This document shows positions 46,301 through 55,860 of a DNA stretch of 64,000 nucleotides, in pieces (position 1 is the first letter of the stretch; each line of letters starts with the position of its first letter). The position numbers and the translations under genes were made by a program. The notes below the pieces were generated by a model, which saw only the letters and a list, made by a program, of their open reading frames with translations, made no database searches and was not told the origin of the DNA. Location of the stretch: the NCBI GenBank assembly GCA_009760855.2, contig WPIO01000064.1:664001-728000 (forward strand), read 5' to 3'. The DNA comes from Cristatella mucedo (lineage: Eukaryota > Bryozoa > Phylactolaemata > Cristatellidae).

Positions 46301-49300
46301 AGTTATGTTCTTTACTTTACCACTAAGGATTCGGCAATGTCGGTTCTTATACCAATGCATATTTCTATCAGTGCATAAGTGAGCCGTGATGGCCCGCTAG
46401 GTATCGCTCCTTTGATGCTGCTGCAAGTGGTGGTGATAGCCTTTAGGGCTCTGCTGTCGCTTTACAAAAAGAGACTGTTAAATCTGCTAGTACGTTTTCA
46501 TAATAATAATAAAACGAGCTCAGTCGAATTTTGTTCTGAGTGCTGGTATCGTGCCTACAGTCGACCTCTGACCAGACTAAAATACAGTGTCCATATAAGG
46601 TACAATTGATTGTTATACAATAAGATTTCAATTATTAGCTCTCTAGTGATTCTGTAATACTCTCAATAGGTCACCCATGCAGACAGTACAGCGGGTAGTC
46701 ATCTATGTGAAGCCATACAGCACCATTTGTTTTGGAAATTGCCAACAGTGATTGTATTGCTGCCTTGTGTGCTCAGTCAGTAGACATTTTGAGAGAAAAC
46801 TCTTGTTTCACAACCAGTAATGATGCCGTACACTTAGTCTGATTTTGAAATGCTCTTTGTTAATGCAGACTAAGTGAGTTGCTAGTCCAGACGTTAGGCG
46901 TAATACAAAGTTCGTAGAAAGTGCCTTAGTTTTAATAACTTGGCTAGCTTTGGATTGTTTGTCTGCCTGCAGTGACGATACATGATAACTTCTCATTTTA
47001 CGATCTTTTTGCAGTAGAAACCTTAGCGTTAAGATTTGTTGAAGAGCAAATATTAGACTAATTTTAATATTGCATAGTGGGCGAAGAGTGTGTTTAGATG
47101 TAATTTTATCCATGATATTATATATGTGTTCGTTAGGCATGTTTAGGCTTTTGTAAGCTGTGAAAGTAAAGGATTAAGTGCCTGTACGCTTATTTCAAGT
47201 TTGTCTTTCATACCCCGATGTAGAAATAATTCAGTGGACCGCACGTTCCTTACTGATATGCAACAGCAGAGCATGGTTGAGCCACAATCGGCAGCTAGTC
47301 ACGCGAAGCAAGGCACTGTGCAACAGGCCGTCCAGCAACAAGGACCACGCCAACCATTCCTTCTGGGCCTACAGCAGCAACAACCTTTTCGGCCTCCTGT
47401 AGGCCCAGTCCCAGAGCAGTTGCTGATTTCACCAGGCAAGCAGCAGCAGCAAAAGCCGTGGCGATCGGATGTTCCTCAACCTGTGAAGCCAGCCAATCTG
47501 CATCACCCACCACTGCAGCAACCTTCCTCTCCACTTCAGCAGCTTACGAGACCAAATCTTTCGTCTGCTTCGGCATGGCATCAGCCACTACTAGAACGAA
47601 AGCTGCCAGGCTCCGAAGTAGCTGAGTTGCAGCAATCGAATGTACGGCCATTACTGGTAAGCATTGCTGCCTGCTACCGCTGGTAATGTGCCACCGATGC
47701 TAGATATGCCGTAGCTTTTTTATTCCAATTCTTGCGTGCAAACCTTGATTTTTTGCCTTTGACGTAAGGTTAATTATTTGGAAATGCCCATGTCATGCAG
47801 CATGGGTATCAGGAAAATTGTTGTCTTGTCTTCCTGACTAAACACCATATCAAATAAGGGGTCATCCCAAGCAACCCTGGAGAAGCAATTGCTTTAGTAC
47901 TGAATCCATTGATCCATTGATCGAATTAACGAAAGTTCTACTAGCTAAGCAGGCATTTTCTGACTGTCTGCTATCAACTGGCATATGAATTTAAATGACA
48001 AGAACTGAGATAGCAAGACTATGGCACGATCTTGTGACCAAGGTCTAGCAATGATGCCTCTTATCTGCATGATAGGACTGGCATTGGACAAAATCTATAA
48101 TACATTAGATTAGCTGCAGAAAATGTGATCGTTGGGAATTCTTGTGGGCTTTGCAGATCGTCTGGAGCACCCAAGTTAGTCAGCCACTGTGGTAAGATCA
48201 TGGAAAGCTATTGATTTCGCCTGACCAGCTCATTGACTTGCCCATGTGAAATTGGTATGCTCGATGTTCGTCTTTGTAGAACTTCTGCAGGCCTGAATCC
48301 CATACAGTTCTGCATTACACCAGTTGCACTGTCATCGGCAAATTCCTGCTGACCCCATCTAAGTAATAATGATAATAATAATACACTCGATAAAGCGCCC
48401 TCAGATAACTCAATCTCTTTCTATGCGCTTTACATTTGTTGCAAAGGGAAATGCGACTGAATGGTGAATAATATCATGCTTGATAAACAACATGAATAAC
48501 ATAGTTAGGGGTGACATGCACAGGTCAGCAGTGATTGCTCTTCTGCGGTACCTAATCTGGGCAACTCGAGAGTAATCTGTCGATGGCTAGTGTAGGCTGG
48601 ACATGCTAATACTTTTTTTCTTTCTTTGTTCCCAACTAGGCTGGCAGAGGTCGTGGGGTCAGGCCGATACCCATCGTTGGTCATGCTGGAAATTTCGTGT
48701 CATCGGATGTGGTTGCAAGGGGTATGTGTGCCGCAGCAATGGACATTCAAGCTGTATTTAGATTGCTGCAACCAGAGTAGTACTTTGCATTTTCCTTCGA
48801 CAAAGGTCCATGTCTTTACTTTGGTGTCACTCGACAGGATAGTTGCAAAGAGTGCTCTGTCCTCATATGCCTTTGCATCATATACAACACATTCTGCCAC
48901 CTGTTTCAAGCAATACAAACAACGTGGTGTCTGCTTCAGACAGCACTAAGGATATGCATGCAACAGTACATATTCCAGCGTTTTATATGTTTTTGCATTT
49001 AGGGGAATTGTGCATTCTGGTCAGTGTGGCGTTAAGGCATTGACTGGTAAGTGTAAGTGGCCAGTTGCAAGAAGTTAAATGTCTTCAGTGGCCTGGCTAG
49101 TTGTAGAATTTCTTAGGCTTATTTTGATATCAGTTGTTGTCAGTGTTAATCTGGTATCGGCTTTTTATTGCAGGTTGGTAGAGGTAATTTTACTGTGACC
49201 ATTTGTTTCTGTAAGAGACTAATGTGCACTGTGATTCCCAGGCCCACCTTTTTCTTTATAATGCGATTTTTACATATTATACCCATACTACACTAACCAC

Positions 49301-52300
49301 CGAGAAACCCTGTACTTACTTCATTGTTATTTATTTGGTCTCAGTGGTCGGTAGGTAGCTGTTGAAAATTACTCCATTTTTGGTGCGATTTATTTTAGGA
49401 TTTTGTGATGCTGCAAGTCGATGGAGGTGTATGCCTCTTTCTAATTACTTAATGCCATTTCTCTTGGAAGTGGTGACAATGCCGGCTACATGAAGTTCAA
49501 GTTACCATATTATCTGAGCCTGAATGATGGCAGAATTATTTGTAATTGCAACTAGATTATTCCCCCACCCGAGAAGTTGCTGCTCATTTGTGCTCCTAGT
49601 TGGTGAGATCCTTTTCAAGCGAAACAGGCAGCAGAGGACAGTATAATAATTCGTGAAATTAGAGGTCAGCAACAGGTGCCGAGGATTCTAGTAATATCCC
49701 CGTCATTCAAAGATCAGACCTGCGCATTCGTATTATAGACCATTGTCAGTCGTTTGATAACAATCTTTCAGTCCTAATTTCAGAAACATTGCCATGGCTA
49801 CCCATATGCTGTCCATTAAGGGGGCATGTCGGGAAAAGGTCAAAATTGCAAGGTTTTTAGAAGTTTGCCTTTTGAAAGACAAACTAGTTGTAAACACGAC
49901 CTTAAGCTTTAGCGATTGAAAAATGACCAGAAAATGGTAAAGAATTATTTTGTAAGACACATTTACACCGGAAATAGTACATCGAGCTCAATAATTATTG
50001 AGCTCGATACTCAACTGAGCTATATAATTATTAATCGCTAAGCACAGCATCATTTGCATTGTATTCACAGTAACTCTTTGCTATAACATGAGTTACTGTG
50101 GGTGCAATACAGGGGTGGTTTTTTGTGCAAACTTTGTAAATAAAATCTACTCAGCAATAAACGGATGCCAGAACATCACTTGAATCTATGAAAAAACCTC
50201 AAATTTTCAAAATGATGTAAAAAAATGATGGCACACTCCCTCGAGGTCAGCTCACTGATTGAAGACAATCAAAAAAGCGTAAGCCCAAACCAGCGTTAGG
50301 CTCCGCCCTTTAGAGGAACTTTGACAAATGCCAGTTGGCCATTTGTGGATCATGAACCAGCAAACATGATTGTTATATACCTCGGTAGTGAGAGCTAATT
50401 GCTCTTATTCACAATCGTTAGCACTGTAGTTGTGATCCCATAGCCAAAACGTAGGTTGCGATCCTTTCCGACGTTGGCAGATTTGTGTAGTCCAGCTGAG
50501 GAACCGAAAATATGGCATCTCGTTGAGTGATATAGTGCGACATGCAGGCAGATATTTCCGTTTAGTATGTTACATTACGGTCAGTATCTGTGTTTCGTTC
50601 AGCTGTCTAGCTTAATAACATAAACTTGCTTTTTATCAGTTTATAATATTGAGAGCTTAAGTTTTGAAATCGCTATCAGACTTTCAGCTCGGCTTTGTCA
50701 ACCAGTTACGATGGCCAGCTGTTACGTCTGCACAGCCAACACTAGTTCAAGTAACATTTGAACAAAATTTGAACAAAACGAACGTTCTTAATAAGTCAAA
50801 CGGAAAACGACGCAGCACTCGTAATCCTACAAGCAGCTCTGTGAACACCGAACTCGTGAAAGCACCAAGAATTGTCTGCATATTACTGGTATGACAGGTT
50901 ACTTCACGGTCATTCGTTACAAGATTATAGGAGCTAACGCTCAGACTAACTCTGACTTACCAGCCGCCAGACCGGCGCCCAAAGGTCAGGTTCTCACCAA
51001 ATACACCCACCAGTCGTACTGAAATCTGGTTACATCCATAAATATCACTCTGCTCCTAAGCCTAGTTTTTATAATCTTGTTATTTCGTTAGCATCTTCTG
51101 TTGAGTGACGTTAATGAGTTAGTGAGTGTTAAGTGAGTGGCCAAAGTCAGAATTCTTAATCGTGAGCATTAGCCTCCCCCCACGAGAAGCATTAGGAAAG
51201 ACTACATCCTTTTCTGAGAGTAACATGCTTATGTGTGAAAGTTTGTTGCATTGAAAAGCAAATGGTGGCATTGATTTGTAAGATAGACCCACTGATAGTG
51301 GAGGGAAACTTGATCTCCGAGAAGTCATGAGAATGCCTTGGATTCAGGCCAGTTATGGAGTACGGTCTTTAGCTCAGCCGTATTAATCTTCTTTTCAAAT
51401 CCTTACGTTTAAATCCTTTGAAATCTTAAAGTGGTCACCAAGTTCTCTATATTTCTACCTCTGTTTCGACTTATTTTTTGCTCAATCGAACGGTCTCCAT
51501 TGCCTCTGTTCACGGGCATGCACTGTGCATAGTCAGAGGTGCAAACTCATAATCCAGTACGTCGGCATGATGTAGCGGTGTGATGTAGCATTTTACCAAT
51601 TTGTCTTATTAGAATGAGCAGAAGAATTAAGGAATATATTTTTTGCAAACAGCTTCAATGTCAAGTCTCTCCAGCTATGTAGCTTTTCACACTGAAGGAA
51701 CACGTGGTGCAGAGGAGAGATTCGAATGTGGTCCGATGTGCATTATTTGGTATTAGTAAGAATTCATAGGATGCAGTGGTGGGAGAATATTAGATAGAGA
51801 GTGAACCTTTGTTGTGAGTGGTGCCATGCATATAGACCTTGAGTGAAAGTGAATCAGACAGTGCATTAAAGTTTGCTGCCAGTTGGCTTCCTTGTGGTCT
51901 GTGCATGAACGTTTGTTGCTATAGTCGATATTGATGTTTATTTTAAAATCCGTGCATTAGCTCTTGATCGTGCTTCCTTTACAGCACATCAAAGTGCCTT
52001 GAAATGACCAAGTTCTCTGTGGGTGCTATACATATATATTATTATTATTATTACCCTCATTCTCACAGCCTTGCTGCAACCAGATTGTATGGCTTGATGA
52101 ATAGTGATGGCTTCGGCAAATAGTCACCAGTTGCTTGCTAAGGTGACTTCCTCCAGTATGATACGTGCGTGGAAATGTTGTCATCAAAAAAGTATGGGCA
52201 AAAAATATGCAGCAATAAATTTCTAACCATCATTTACAAAATATGTATTAGTTATTCTAAAGCGAGTAAGCTATTCTACATATCTGATCACATCGCATTG

Positions 52301-53073
52301 CTGTTGCATATAACTGCTAGTCACTATATACTTCGTTGTATGTGTTTACATGTTATTAATTGTGTTTACGTATTGTCAAGCTGCAGCACCGCTTATAAGT
52401 TTTGGCATGGTCCATTGATTGCAGTGTGACCAACTGTTTCCTCCAACTGAAGCGTTGATTCGCTGTGCATTGCTGACTGGCTGAGAGGCCGAGCCATATG
52501 TACCTGCTTTCTAGATTTGCTACTAGAATCCGGACGTTGCTCAAGTTAGCTGCGGCTTGCTGGGATCCGCGTTCTGTTAGTTTTGATTTATTTGACTTTG
52601 CTTAAGTTGGCTGCAGCCTGCTGGCCAACTGCAATTGATCTGCCAGTCTTCCCTCTACATCTGAGAGTGATAACCTGTCATTTGTTTAGAAACGATTAAT
52701 CAAGACCCTGGACGATCAAGAATTGCAGCTAACTTTCAGCATGCTGGTATTAAAAATGAGAATGTTTCTGCCAGCCTAGCCCGTGAGCTCAAGTCCTCTG
52801 CAATTGAGGGTTGTGACATGAGTGAGCCAAGACAGGTTAGTGCCGCTCAGCTTTGTGTGCTTGCTCTGTTGGCACTGCTGTCTCAACAGCTGTGGAATCA
52901 ATTTTCCCACCCAGGTTTCTCCATATAGACCTAAATTTTCCGAAAGAGAGCTTAGCGAGATTTCTAGCCAAATGATTGAAGGCCGCTTGAAGCTGTGGTG
53001 TCCCGTTATTCATCAGCCCTTAATCGTGTTGTTTCTATGGTTGCAGGTGAGGCACTTCGATGCTCAACCTTAA
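40185..53073 (+). CDS. GTSF1: GTSF1/Asterix-like piRNA-pathway zinc-finger protein, 7 predicted coding exons
   Basis: Predicted exons are 40185-40307, 44529-44646, 45312-45504, 47224-47656, 48640-48721, 52690-52835 and 52915-53073. All six introns are GT-AG and all junction phases agree (0,1,2,0,1,0), giving a 417-residue product with stop TAA at 53071-53073. Two CHHC fingers with identical spacing C-x5-H-x9-H-x3-C (residues 19/25/35/39 and 50/56/66/70) followed by an acidic segment with Trp107, Trp116 and Trp131 are diagnostic of the GTSF1 family. Family members bind PIWI proteins in the piRNA pathway and are usually about 100-170 residues. The first three exons are near certain. Exons 4-7 (Gln/Pro-rich, Arg-Gly, unrecognised) rest on phase and splice signals only, and could belong partly to another transcript. 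The introns carry LINE and SINE copies at 41.8, 42.7, 44.1 and 48.4 kb. Confidence 0.85.
41776..41942 (-). mobile_element. S2 SINE with small internal insertion, intron 1
   Basis: Same head and tail as the copy at 7.1 kb, with about 25 extra AT-rich bases (repeated TTAATCTTAATA) in the tail. It carries the full head to CCAGCTCGG. Confidence 0.85.
42741..43605 (-). mobile_element. LINE family B copy in intron 1 of the GTSF1-like gene
   Basis: TAATAATAATAATAATGCAC tail, 3'UTR, and minus-strand ORF 43462-43028 (RRLQLVQNSAARLVCRERRS, DLHWLPVKQRIDFKVLLLTF, FGDRSFSSYGPKAWNSLPTC). It is antisense to the host gene. A local duplication of GACGAATCACA(A/G)GGACC lies at about 42966-43014. Confidence 0.92.
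43885..44050. repeat. unclassified dispersed repeat R1 (second copy), intron 1
   Basis: AGATGTCCATAGGCACGTAA through TTTGCAAGAACTTTGGTTTT; see 38190-38340. Confidence 0.55.
44090..44148 (-). mobile_element. S2 SINE tail fragment
   Basis: TTGTATAGCACCACAAGAGA followed by ACCTAATCTCTTTTTACGCA. A matching head fragment lies 650 bases away at 44805-44872. Confidence 0.6.
44529..44646 (+). CDS. GTSF1: GTSF1-like exon 2: second CHHC zinc finger
   Basis: Acceptor TATTGCAG precedes codons for NHAVTYESCPFDARHHVPKP; ligands are Cys50, His56, His66 and Cys70. The junction with exon 1 reads CRQ|NH, the same place in the inter-finger linker where family members carry Cys-Arg-Lys-Asn-His. It ends in phase 1 at donor ATAG|GTGAGT. 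Confidence 0.93.
44805..44872 (-). mobile_element. S2 SINE head fragment
   Basis: ACCCCACGACCTCAGCCAGA followed by CGGGCGAGCACTTAACCAGT. Confidence 0.6.
45312..45504 (+). CDS. GTSF1: GTSF1-like exon 3: acidic, Trp-rich PIWI-binding tail
   Basis: It contains YDAWEPPEPEEDWGAEI and, 11 residues on, AWTAP, matching the W...EDW...W pattern of the GTSF1 C-terminal part; in the family, aromatic residues here contact PIWI. The acceptor at 45311 (TTTCAACATTTAG) keeps frame. A second in-frame acceptor at 45362 would remove 17 residues. It ends in phase 2 at donor TTGCAG|GTATGC. Confidence 0.88.
45880..45960 (-). mobile_element. tRNA-like SINE fragment, intron 3
   Basis: CACTCAAACCCAAGACCCAG and CAAACCTTACCCATGGGCCC resemble a decayed S1 head in minus orientation. 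Confidence 0.4.
46375..46500 (+). mobile_element. S1 SINE with internal deletion of box B, intron 3
   Basis: GTGAGCCGTGATGGCCCGCT head, then directly the body CTGCAAGTGGTGGTGATAGC and CTTTACAAAAAGAGACTGTT; the box-B segment is missing. Confidence 0.75.
47224..47656 (+). CDS. GTSF1-like exon 4: Gln/Pro-rich low-complexity region
   Basis: Acceptor CATACCCCGATGTAG leads into 144 codons with runs of QQQ, QQQQ and many Pro and Leu, and a phase-0 donor ATTACTG|GTAAGC. The split codon joins exon 3 as Arg. No domain is recognised; the composition suggests a disordered interaction region. Conserved GTSF1 proteins generally lack such a block, so this is either a lineage-specific extension or part of a neighbouring gene. 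Confidence 0.6.
48364..48528 (-). mobile_element. LINE family B 3' end in intron 4 of the GTSF1-like gene
   Basis: TAATAATGATAATAATAATA tail, then CTCGATAAAGCGCCCTCAGA and UTR, truncated after about 165 bases, 110 bases before exon 5. Confidence 0.9.
48640..48721 (+). CDS. GTSF1-like exon 5: Arg-Gly motif exon
   Basis: A textbook pyrimidine tract (ACTTTTTTTCTTTCTTTG...CCAACTAG) precedes a phase-0 exon starting AGRGRGVRPIPIVGHAG. GRG motifs are typical sites of arginine methylation read by Tudor domains, which would fit a piRNA factor (inference). The donor is GCAAGGG|GTATGT, phase 1. If unspliced, the frame runs on to a TAG at 48778-48780, so a shorter isoform ending here is possible. Confidence 0.5.
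49981..50008. repeat. 28-bp perfect palindrome, intron 5
   Basis: ATCGAGCTCAATAA followed by TTATTGAGCTCGAT. An 11-bp inverted pair CACAGTAACTC/GAGTTACTGTG lies about 70-110 bases downstream. Confidence 0.95.
50736..50888 (+). CDS. exon-like open segment, unknown
   Basis: Acceptor GTTACGTCTGCACAG, 51 codons in phase 0-0 (PTLVQVTFEQNLNKT ... NGKRRSTRNP ... KAPRIVCILL), donor TTACTG|GTATGA. It lies in intron 5 of the GTSF1-like model, where its phase does not fit between exons 5 and 6. It could be an alternative exon joined to exon 4 and exon 7, or LINE 5' coding sequence. Confidence 0.25.
51930..52053 (+). mobile_element. diverged LINE family B 3' end in intron 5
   Basis: CTTCCTTTACAGCACATCAA followed by AAGTTCTCTGTGGGTGCTAT and a TATTATTATTATTA tail. 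Confidence 0.75.
52690..52835 (+). CDS. GTSF1-like exon 6 (unrecognised segment)
   Basis: Acceptor CATTTGTTTAG; the two leading bases complete a Glu codon with exon 5. It encodes TINQDPGRSRIAANFQ and, near the end, EGCDMSEPRQ, then donor AGACAG|GTTAGT in phase 0. No family is recognised. The other two frames are closed within the exon, which supports coding. Confidence 0.45.
52915..53073 (+). CDS. GTSF1-like exon 7 / possible terminal exon
   Basis: It follows a 79-bp intron with acceptor TTTTCCCACCCAG. It encodes VSPYRPKFSERELSEISSQM and a hydrophobic stretch, and stops at 53071-53073. A strong alternative donor TTGCAG|GTGAGG at 53047 would let the gene continue beyond this exon; no AATAAA is seen close downstream. 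Function unknown. Confidence 0.4.
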   Translation, partial: VSPYRPKFSERELSEISSQMIEGRLKLWCPVIHQPLIVLFLWLQVRHFDAQP

Positions 53074-53189
53074 TAGTGCAGCTTGCGATTGGCCGGTAAT
53101 CTGACGCGAGGCCGCCGTCCATTGGCAGTCCTACCGTAATCTTACAGCAAGCAAATATATTTATAAAGCAACCCTTTGAGGGGCCTCGA

Positions 53190-53410
53190 GGGCCACCGGA
53201 ATGCCCTGCTCTGACCCTTGTTGCACAGACCCTCTGACCCTTGTTGCTCTGACCCCAGCTGCTCCGAGCTCTGTAGCTTTAACTTCTCTAGGTCTCGACT
53301 CCCGTCGCTCTTACCTGTATTGCACTGGCCGCTGCTGTTCTAATCCCCGTGTAGCTCTGACCCCTGCTGATACGACCCCGTCGCTCTGACCCCTGTTGCC
53401 TTGAAGCCCC
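53190..53410. repeat. degenerate minisatellite
   Basis: Repeated GCTCTGACCC(C/T)TGTTGC-like units (for example 53210, 53236, 53352 and 53384) with variants GCTCTGACCCCAGCTGCT and GCTCTTACCTGTATTGC. Confidence 0.7.
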
Positions 53411-53520
53411 TGGACTCCCATATCTCCTCTATTCGACCTCTCACTCGCTATTTTCGTTCAGCTTAATTATGGTTCCTCCACGAAATGTTGCTTTTCGAAA
53501 GTGCGTGTTTTCGAACTGTG

Positions 53521-53595
53521 GTCGCAGAGACCTCACAGTTCGAAAAGACAGTGGCCGGCGGCCACTGTCTTTTCGAACTGTGAGGTCTCTGCGAC
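53521..53595. repeat. 75-bp perfect hairpin, 37-bp arms, 1-base centre
   Basis: Left arm GTCGCAGAGACCTCACAGTT then CGAAAAGACAGTGGCCG; centre G; right arm the exact reverse complement. The block TTTTCGAACTGTG at 53504-53516 just outside the left arm is the reverse complement of CACAGTTCGAAAA in the left arm, giving an alternative smaller hairpin. Confidence 0.95.
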
Positions 53596-53977
53596 TTGAC
53601 TGTTGCTGCTCTACTGTTGGGAAAAAAATTCTTGCATAGTTTCTTGTATCCTGGCGCGTTTACTTTCGCATTGGCTTTCAGTGAAGCGAAGCAACCTTAC
53701 ATGCTGTAACCACTCAGTGGAGGCACTCAGTGGTGGCCTTCGTTGAGCAGGCGGTGCTCAAGATAGTTCCTAGGCAGCAGGAAACGTTTGTAGTTGTATA
53801 CGGTCAGTGAAAAAGTCAGAGAAGAACTCGGATGTCAACTAGTGCGGATATCGTTGTGTAGCCTCGAGAGGAGAAGAAGTGCGAGAGAAAAACTCTTTCG
53901 CGAAAACGCTCAAAACCAAAGTCTGTAGGACGGTTATTCTCACGTCTTGTCGTCTCTTCGTGATATGTAATTCGATG

Positions 53978-54247
53978 GTGCAATGTAATGTATCTCCTTC
54001 TGTAACTCCACAAAGTCATAAACACTATGTGGGTGTTACGCAGGAGAGTTTTGTATAGCGCACTCACAGCCTAAGCGGCTTTCAGTACGCATTCAGTAGC
54101 CAACAGACTTCGTCTCACGAAACAAAGAGAAAGTGGGAAGCATAGCAGAGTCAGGAGACCATTTGAGGTAGTGAGTAGCTTGGAAGTAGCAGCTCAGGAG
54201 CTGAAAAGAATGAGCCATAGTCGGCAGCCAGAGAGTAGTTGTCGTGG
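53978..54247 (-). mobile_element. LINE family A 3' end
   Basis: It starts GTAATGTATCTCCTTCTGTA and runs through AAGCGGCTTTCAGTACGCAT to GTCGGCAGCCAGAGAGTAG, the reverse complement of the family 3' region. Confidence 0.88.
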
Positions 54248-54254
54248 CATAAAC

Positions 54255-54440
54255 ATATCTAGGTGAATCACTACTCAAAGGTTTTTGGAATTATCGCGGT
54301 GGAACCGAAGTCGTTAGTCTAGCAAAGGCTATAGTCGTCGCTTTCCCCACAAACTAAAGCGATGAGTATCAAGAAGGCAAAAACGGCTGTGGACCTTCAG
54401 GAGCTAGGGGCCTACCCCACGCGCCACACCTGCATAAACG
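54255..54440. repeat. unclassified dispersed repeat, block R2 (second copy)
   Basis: GGTTTTTGGAATTATCGCGG onward matches 30165-30290 (GGTTTCTTGAAATTATCACG), diverged, including CACAAAC(T/G)AA.GCG.TGAG. Confidence 0.55.
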
Positions 54441-54474
54441 ATTCTACAGATCACTACCGCGTGACCGATACTAA

Positions 54475-55125
54475 TTAAAGCTTCGTTTACACGGCAGACT
54501 TACCTACAGATACTGAGCTACTATCTGATCATATGTCGCAACATTTTTTTTGGGTGGGGGGAAGAGCGAAGTCTGCAGACTCATCAAAAGGAGGGTCTCA
54601 ACTTTTTGGCTCCCTGTTGATCCTGCCTACCAATCAAATGCTGGGGCTCGTCGAATACGCCGCGACCAAAATAAAAATGGCAGACGTTTCTAGGCTCGGG
54701 TTATATTTTGAGGCCAAGTTCTTGAATATGAGAAGCTTATGCGTTGAAACCAACGCTTCAGCCTTTTTTTAGTTGGAATACCCTGTGCGCCTGCTTTTCA
54801 AATCCGCCAACTAACCACTAACGGCGAACATTACTTAGCATTATACAGCCGTAACGGCCTACATTACTTGGCACAGTTTTCTTTACCGAAAAAAACTTTC
54901 TTAAATGCTTATCTTTCTTTTGTTAATTTTATTCTAATACTACTATAAAATGATGACTTCAGCGGCGAACTCAGGTTCTGTCGGTTTAGGGTTGTCGTAT
55001 TTCCGGAGAAACGCTCTTTCATACTAGCCTCCCGGATTAGAGCTCGGGCTGTGGGTGGGACTAAGTCTGCCAAAAAATCAATCTTTCGGTGGCAGGACTA
55101 AATCTGTCGTGTGAACGTCATAACG
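54475..55125. mobile_element. candidate nonautonomous DNA transposon with ~20-bp TIRs
   Basis: The left end CGTTTACACGGCAGACTTAC (54484) and the right end, whose complement is CGTTCACACGACAGATTTAG, agree at most positions. No transposase frame. It sits between two blocks of a dispersed repeat shared with 30.1-30.7 kb. Confidence 0.35.
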
Positions 55126-55189
55126 TCATAGGAGGAAAGTCGGCGTGTCAGGAGGGAAGTAAAGCCGTGTAATTGCAGGTTAAGATATA

Positions 55190-55325
55190 TATGTTAAGAT
55201 AATGCGCCTCTACAATACAAGGTTAACTACTCTAAGCGACAAACGATTATAAGCAGACAATATTCCGTGCGTACCAACACCATCCGAGCCAGATTGCCGA
55301 AGGCTGATTGCTATAGTTACGGAGC
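55190..55325. repeat. unclassified dispersed repeat, block R3 (second copy)
   Basis: TAATGCGCCTCTACAATACA, CGTGCGTACCAACACCATCC and GAGCCAGATTGCCGAAGG align with 30605-30725. Confidence 0.55.
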
Positions 55326-55555
55326 ATGACCTACGTCTGTTTCATCACCAATCCCTGAATTCAATAGCATGGAAGCAGCTGCTAAGTGGGGGAAACCAAA
55401 GACTGGTCCCGAACGAGCAAATGAGACAGGCAATGTAGTGTCAGTTGATTCCTTATGAAGTCACGATCCTGAAAGTCTTGTTATTTTAATTGGTTTAGGT
55501 TGCTTATACTTTCATAGACTTTTTGAGTATAACACTGCACTTCAGTGAGTGCCTA

Positions 55556-55860
55556 CAGAGAGAGAGAGAGAGAGAGAGAGACCAGGAGATAGTAAAGAAT
55601 CGGGAATCGAATGAGAAAGCAGAGTTAGCGAATCAAGAGATCAGGTGACTTTTGAAGATATGAGTGCTAAGGAGAGGCGAGATTATTAGAGGAGAGAAAA
55701 AAGAGGGGGGAAAGGAAACGGGAATGTGAAGAGCAATGGAAAGCTGAAGGCGGATGTGAACAGGAAGGAAAGGAGACGGGAGAGTGTTTGGGGCGAGCGC
55801 GAAAGGAATGCAAGGTTGGAGTAGAGGAGGAAAATAGGTGAATGATTGGGAAGGGAGAGC
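55556..55860. repeat. (GA)n and purine-rich tract
   Basis: GAGAGA run to 55581, then about 280 bases of mostly purines on the + strand. An Arg/Glu-rich decayed retroelement frame is possible, but stops are frequent. Confidence 0.7.

Noticed and set aside
49004-49045. 42-base segment between a good acceptor (TTTTTGCATTTAG) and donor (GACTG|GTAAGT)
   Set aside because: It cannot be placed between GTSF1-like exons 5 and 6 in any phase without breaking the frame.
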